Source: Muricauda sp. SCSIO 64092 (GTDB lineage Bacteria > Bacteroidota > Bacteroidia > Flavobacteriales > Flavobacteriaceae). From it: a stretch of 64,000 nucleotides of DNA. Of this stretch, positions 61,515 to 64,000 are shown piece by piece. Below the pieces are notes generated by a model. That model worked only from the letters and a program-made list of their open reading frames with translations, ran no database searches and was not told the origin of the DNA. The stretch's first letter is position 1, and every line of letters begins with the position of its first letter. The stretch is taken from NCBI RefSeq assembly GCF_023016285.1, contig NZ_CP095413.1:868001-932000 (forward strand). The letters are read 5' to 3'. The translations under genes and the position numbers were made by a program.

Positions 61515-62396
61515 TTAGTTACGGCGGTCTTCCCCCCAAAGAAGCTTATTGCGAAGTGTTTTTAGAAAACTCTCCGATGTATACACCACCATATTGATGG
61601 TAAAAGGTGACTTTTGTATAATAATCTCCTTTCCGTTTGGAATTGTGGCAATCCTGGAATCCAAAGAAACCAGATGGTGCTCCTCCCTCCCCGAGACCTT
61701 TAACCGGATTTTGGTATCATCGGAAATCACAAAGGGGCGCGCGTTCAAGTTATGCGGAGCTATGGGGGTGAGCACTAAGGACTTAGCGGTAGGGGCCATG
61801 ACCGGACCGCCACAGCTCAAGGAATATCCCGTGGAGCCCGTGGGTGTGGAGACAATAAGTCCATCGGCCCAATACGAAGTCAAATACTCATCGTTCAAAA
61901 ATGTTTCAACGGTTATCATGGAGGTAGTATCCTTACGACTGACCGTAATTTCATTCAGCGCAAAATTAAGCTCCCCAAATTCCCCAATATTGGAATCCGT
62001 GCAGATTTCCACCAAGCTCCTTTCTTCCAAAGTAAAATTGCCAGCTACGAACTCAGTAACCAATTTTCGAACATCCTCCTTTTTAAAGGTGGACAAAAAA
62101 CCCAATCGTCCCGTGTTGACCCCAACTATGGGAATACGCAAATGTCCTATATATGTGATGGCCCGTAACATTGTTCCGTCACCACCAAAGCTTACAAATA
62201 AGTCAAAGGAGCTATCCAGCCCGTTCTCTTGGGTAAAACTGGGAAACGCCCCGATCTTTGTATGGGAATTTAAAAGGGCAAGAAATTCTTTTTCTATGGC
62301 AATGAAAGCCCCTTCCTCTTTTAGGGCATCCAACAGACTATGGACATGCACAACATCATGTTCCTGTAACACTTGGCCATAGATAGCGACTTTCAT
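61515..62396 (-). CDS. nadK: NAD kinase
   Basis: The 293-residue enzyme phosphorylates NAD to NADP. It shows the nucleotide motif S-F-G-G-D-G-T-M-L-R-A, G-R-L-G-F-L-S, A-L-N-E-I-T-V-S-R and T-P-T-G-S-T-G-Y-S-L-S-C-G-G-P. The ATG at 62396 follows the CBS gene stop by one base; an ATG three codons upstream overlaps it and is also possible. Confidence 0.95.
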   Translation of the reverse strand: MKVAIYGQVLQEHDVVHVHSLLDALKEEGAFIAIEKEFLALLNSHTKIGAFPSFTQENGLDSSFDLFVSFGGDGTMLRAITYIGHLRIPIVGVNTGRLGFLSTFKKEDVRKLVTEFVAGNFTLEERSLVEICTDSNIGEFGELNFALNEITVSRKDTTSMITVETFLNDEYLTSYWADGLIVSTPTGSTGYSLSCGGPVMAPTAKSLVLTPIAPHNLNARPFVISDDTKIRLKVSGREEHHLVSLDSRIATIPNGKEIIIQKSPFTINMVVYTSESFLKTLRNKLLWGEDRRN

Positions 62397-62397
62397 G

Positions 62398-63057
62398 TTA
62401 GACATTTAGATATTTGTCCAAATAGGCAGAACGCTCTTTTAAATCTTCCAAAAACTGGTCATCATTGTTACCGAACAATATGTTATAACTGTAGCGTCTA
62501 AAAGTTTGAATGACCTCGTTGAGGTTGCCACTGTTGATTTTAAGGGTCACCTGGACCAAATCGTTTTGGTTATCGGTTACAAAGGCCCCCAATAACTTGC
62601 CGTTATTGCTCTCCACTATTTGGGAAATCTCACTCAGGGAATAATCCTTAATCCCCTTCGAAACCACTAAGATGCCACCGGGTTCGGTAAAGAAAGGTGT
62701 TCCTATGAATTGGGAAACCACATCATTAAGGTCATAGTATCCCAGTACCCTATGGGAATTGGCATCCAGGACCGGAAGTATATTCGCCTCGTTCCGGGCA
62801 AAGACCTCCAAAACATCCAACCAAAGGGTTTCCTTGGTTACATGGAAAGTCTCCAATTGATAACGAAATTCCTCAATTGTCCTTTCCGGCTCAAAACAGG
62901 CCAGGTCATTTTCGGACAACAACCCCAAAAAACCATCTTTTTCCGCTACGGCAACATGTGAGAACGTGGTCTCCTCAAAAAAGGAGATGACCTTATTCAA
63001 GTTTTCGGTTACTTGAAAAACGGGTAAGGACGTTATGATGTGTTCTTGTATGTTCAT
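62398..63057 (-). CDS. CBS-domain protein
   Basis: The 219-residue protein has a pair of CBS motifs (residues 1-130, with V-A-V-A-E-K-D-G-F-L-G-L-L-S-E and I-L-P-V-L-D-A-N-S-H-R-V-L-G-Y-Y-D) and an ACT-like C-terminal part (L-V-Q-V-T-L-K-I-N-S). Such proteins bind adenine nucleotides. It is the first gene before nadK, 1-2 bp apart, so a link to NAD or adenylate level is plausible but unproven. Confidence 0.88.
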   Translation of the reverse strand: MNIQEHIITSLPVFQVTENLNKVISFFEETTFSHVAVAEKDGFLGLLSENDLACFEPERTIEEFRYQLETFHVTKETLWLDVLEVFARNEANILPVLDANSHRVLGYYDLNDVVSQFIGTPFFTEPGGILVVSKGIKDYSLSEISQIVESNNGKLLGAFVTDNQNDLVQVTLKINSGNLNEVIQTFRRYSYNILFGNNDDQFLEDLKERSAYLDKYLNV

Positions 63058-63072
63058 GATTAAAAATCAAGG

Positions 63073-63123
63073 CAAAACTACAAATTAATACCGCGCAAAA
63101 GGTGTGCCCATTTTGTATTTTTG
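63073..63123. promoter_or_regulatory. divergent promoter boxes of the CBS gene and pdxJ
   Basis: Minus strand TAGTTTTG (63073-63080) faces the CBS gene. Plus strand TATTTTTG (63116-63123) faces pdxJ. Both match TAnnTTTG and lie 16-23 bp before their start codons. Confidence 0.5.
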
Positions 63124-63145
63124 CTCGCTCCAACAGTTTTAGACC

Positions 63146-63859
63146 ATGACAAAACTCAGTGTAAACATCAACAAGCTGGCCACTTTACGAAATTCAAGGG
63201 GAGGTAACATGCCAAACGTAGTGCAGTCCGCACAGGATATTGAAGCCTTTGGGGCACAAGGAATCACCATTCATCCAAGACCGGATGAGCGCCACATCCG
63301 CTACCAGGATGCCCTGGATTTAAAATCGGTCGTAAAGACTGAATTCAATATAGAAGGCAACCCCATACCAAAATTTGTGGATTTGGTGCTAAAGGTAAAA
63401 CCCACCCAAGTGACCCTTGTTCCTGATGCCGAGGATGCCCTTACTTCCAATGCAGGTTGGGATACCTTAAGACACAAGGATTTTCTAAAGGACACCATAG
63501 GTACTTTTAGGGAAAATGGGATTCGCACCTCCATATTTGTGGATCCCGATCCCAAAATGGTGGAAGGGGCCGTTGCTACAGGGACCGATAGAATTGAATT
63601 GTACACCGAAAGTTTTGCAAAAACTTATGCCGAGGGAAACAAGGAAGGTATCATTCCTTTCATAAAAGCTGCCGAAGTAGCACAAAAGATGGGATTGGGA
63701 ATCAATGCAGGACATGACCTAAACCTGGATAATATTGCTTTTTTTAAGGAGAGTATTCCCGACCTACTTGAGGTTTCCATAGGGCATGCCCTCATCTGCG
63801 AGTCCATTTATCTTGGTTTGGAAAATGTGGTGAACATGTATTTACATCGCTTGCAATGA
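63146..63859 (+). CDS. pdxJ: pyridoxine 5'-phosphate synthase
   Basis: The 237-residue TIM-barrel enzyme has L-S-V-N-I-N-K-L-A-T-L-R-N-S-R, I-T-I-H-P-R-P-D-E-R-H-I and G-I-N-A-G-H-D-L-N. It condenses deoxyxylulose phosphate with aminoacetone phosphate to pyridoxine phosphate. PLP is the cofactor of MetY, MetZ and the class V enzyme in this window. Its TGA overlaps the next ATG. Confidence 0.96.
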   Translation: MTKLSVNINKLATLRNSRGGNMPNVVQSAQDIEAFGAQGITIHPRPDERHIRYQDALDLKSVVKTEFNIEGNPIPKFVDLVLKVKPTQVTLVPDAEDALTSNAGWDTLRHKDFLKDTIGTFRENGIRTSIFVDPDPKMVEGAVATGTDRIELYTESFAKTYAEGNKEGIIPFIKAAEVAQKMGLGINAGHDLNLDNIAFFKESIPDLLEVSIGHALICESIYLGLENVVNMYLHRLQ

Positions 63860-64000
63860 ATAAAATCCTTCACTCCACCATTATAGGGGATGGCCATCCC
63901 CTATTTATACTCCATGGGTTTCTTGGAATGTCCGATAATTGGAAGACTTTGGGAAACAAATATGCCGAAAATGGCTTTCAAGTGCACCTGATCGACCAAA
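63856..64000 (+). CDS. alpha/beta hydrolase, N-terminal part
   Basis: The first 48 residues before the right edge read G-H-P-L-F-I-L-H-G-F-L-G-M-S-D-N-W-K-T-L-G. This is the oxyanion-loop region of YbfF-type alpha/beta hydrolases. The nucleophile lies beyond the window. It is coupled to pdxJ by an ATGA overlap. Confidence 0.85.
   Translation, partial: MNKILHSTIIGDGHPLFILHGFLGMSDNWKTLGNKYAENGFQVHLIDQ

Noticed and set aside
61549..62382. Plus-strand open frame of 277 codons opposite nadK
   Set aside because: Antisense shadow of a clear NAD kinase; the composition is Ser/Lys/Thr-rich noise.

Overview
The window comes from a member of the Bacteroidota, most probably a marine-type Flavobacteriaceae. 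The signs are: promoters of the TAnnTTTG type with almost no Shine-Dalgarno signal, a methionine synthase split into two genes, a MetX-ThrA fusion, a uppS-bamA-ompH-ompH cell-envelope cluster, DUF6089 and DUF5686 proteins, and short C-terminal pieces of a SusC/TonB-type receptor. No rRNA, tRNA or CRISPR was seen.

Region 1 (1-29 kb) is a sulfur-to-methionine-to-SAM district read almost entirely on the minus strand. A sulfate assimilation operon (DUF2061, cysH, cysD, cysN, ferredoxin-type sulfite reductase, cobA, siroheme synthase N-domain, ferredoxin-NADP reductase) runs from 15.7 down to 7.7 kb. It lies next to an Rrf2 regulator, and a 17-bp operator (CCTATA-N5-TATAGG) can be read at several promoters. 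A SAM-I riboswitch heads metH-N, metH-C and metF. A second SAM-I riboswitch heads metY, metX-thrA and metZ. metK follows, with a different pseudoknot SAM riboswitch (SAM-II/SAM-V type) in its leader. Sulfide from the first operon feeds MetY/MetZ, the fused MetX-ThrA makes the acyl-homoserine, MetF/MetH methylate homocysteine, and MetK makes SAM, which closes the feedback.

This district is heavily colonised by small mobile elements that tolerate being translated. A DUF559 (PD-(D/E)XK-type) endonuclease domain sits in frame inside MetH, between GC-rich inverted repeats. Solo copies of the same GC-rich palindrome are translated inside CobA and the sulfite reductase. Two four-helix-bundle (IVS-type) genes flank the metH C-part, bordered by AACAACC-type inverted repeats whose solo copies encode the N-termini of MetH-C and MetZ. 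Two 192-bp MITEs (20-bp TIRs, TNA target duplication) are also present, one of which splits a third four-helix-bundle gene.

Region 2 (29-54 kb) is ordinary housekeeping with local scars: a fused remnant of a TonB receptor and a histidine kinase next to an orphan response regulator, deoxynucleoside kinase, a TonB protein, membrane pyrophosphatase plus soluble pyrophosphatase, pdhB divergent from etfBA with a 26-bp perfect palindrome between them, a bifunctional nuclease, NupC, thymidylate synthase, a lipoprotein with six 110-residue repeats, a two-component system, egtB/egtD, and folA convergent with murI.

Region 3 (54-64 kb) is the envelope cluster ompH-ompH-bamA-uppS-DUF6089 with nadK, a CBS protein and pdxJ. 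Between ompH and bamA a cassette with a beta/gamma-crystallin-like lipoprotein is bracketed by two copies of the bamA 3' end.
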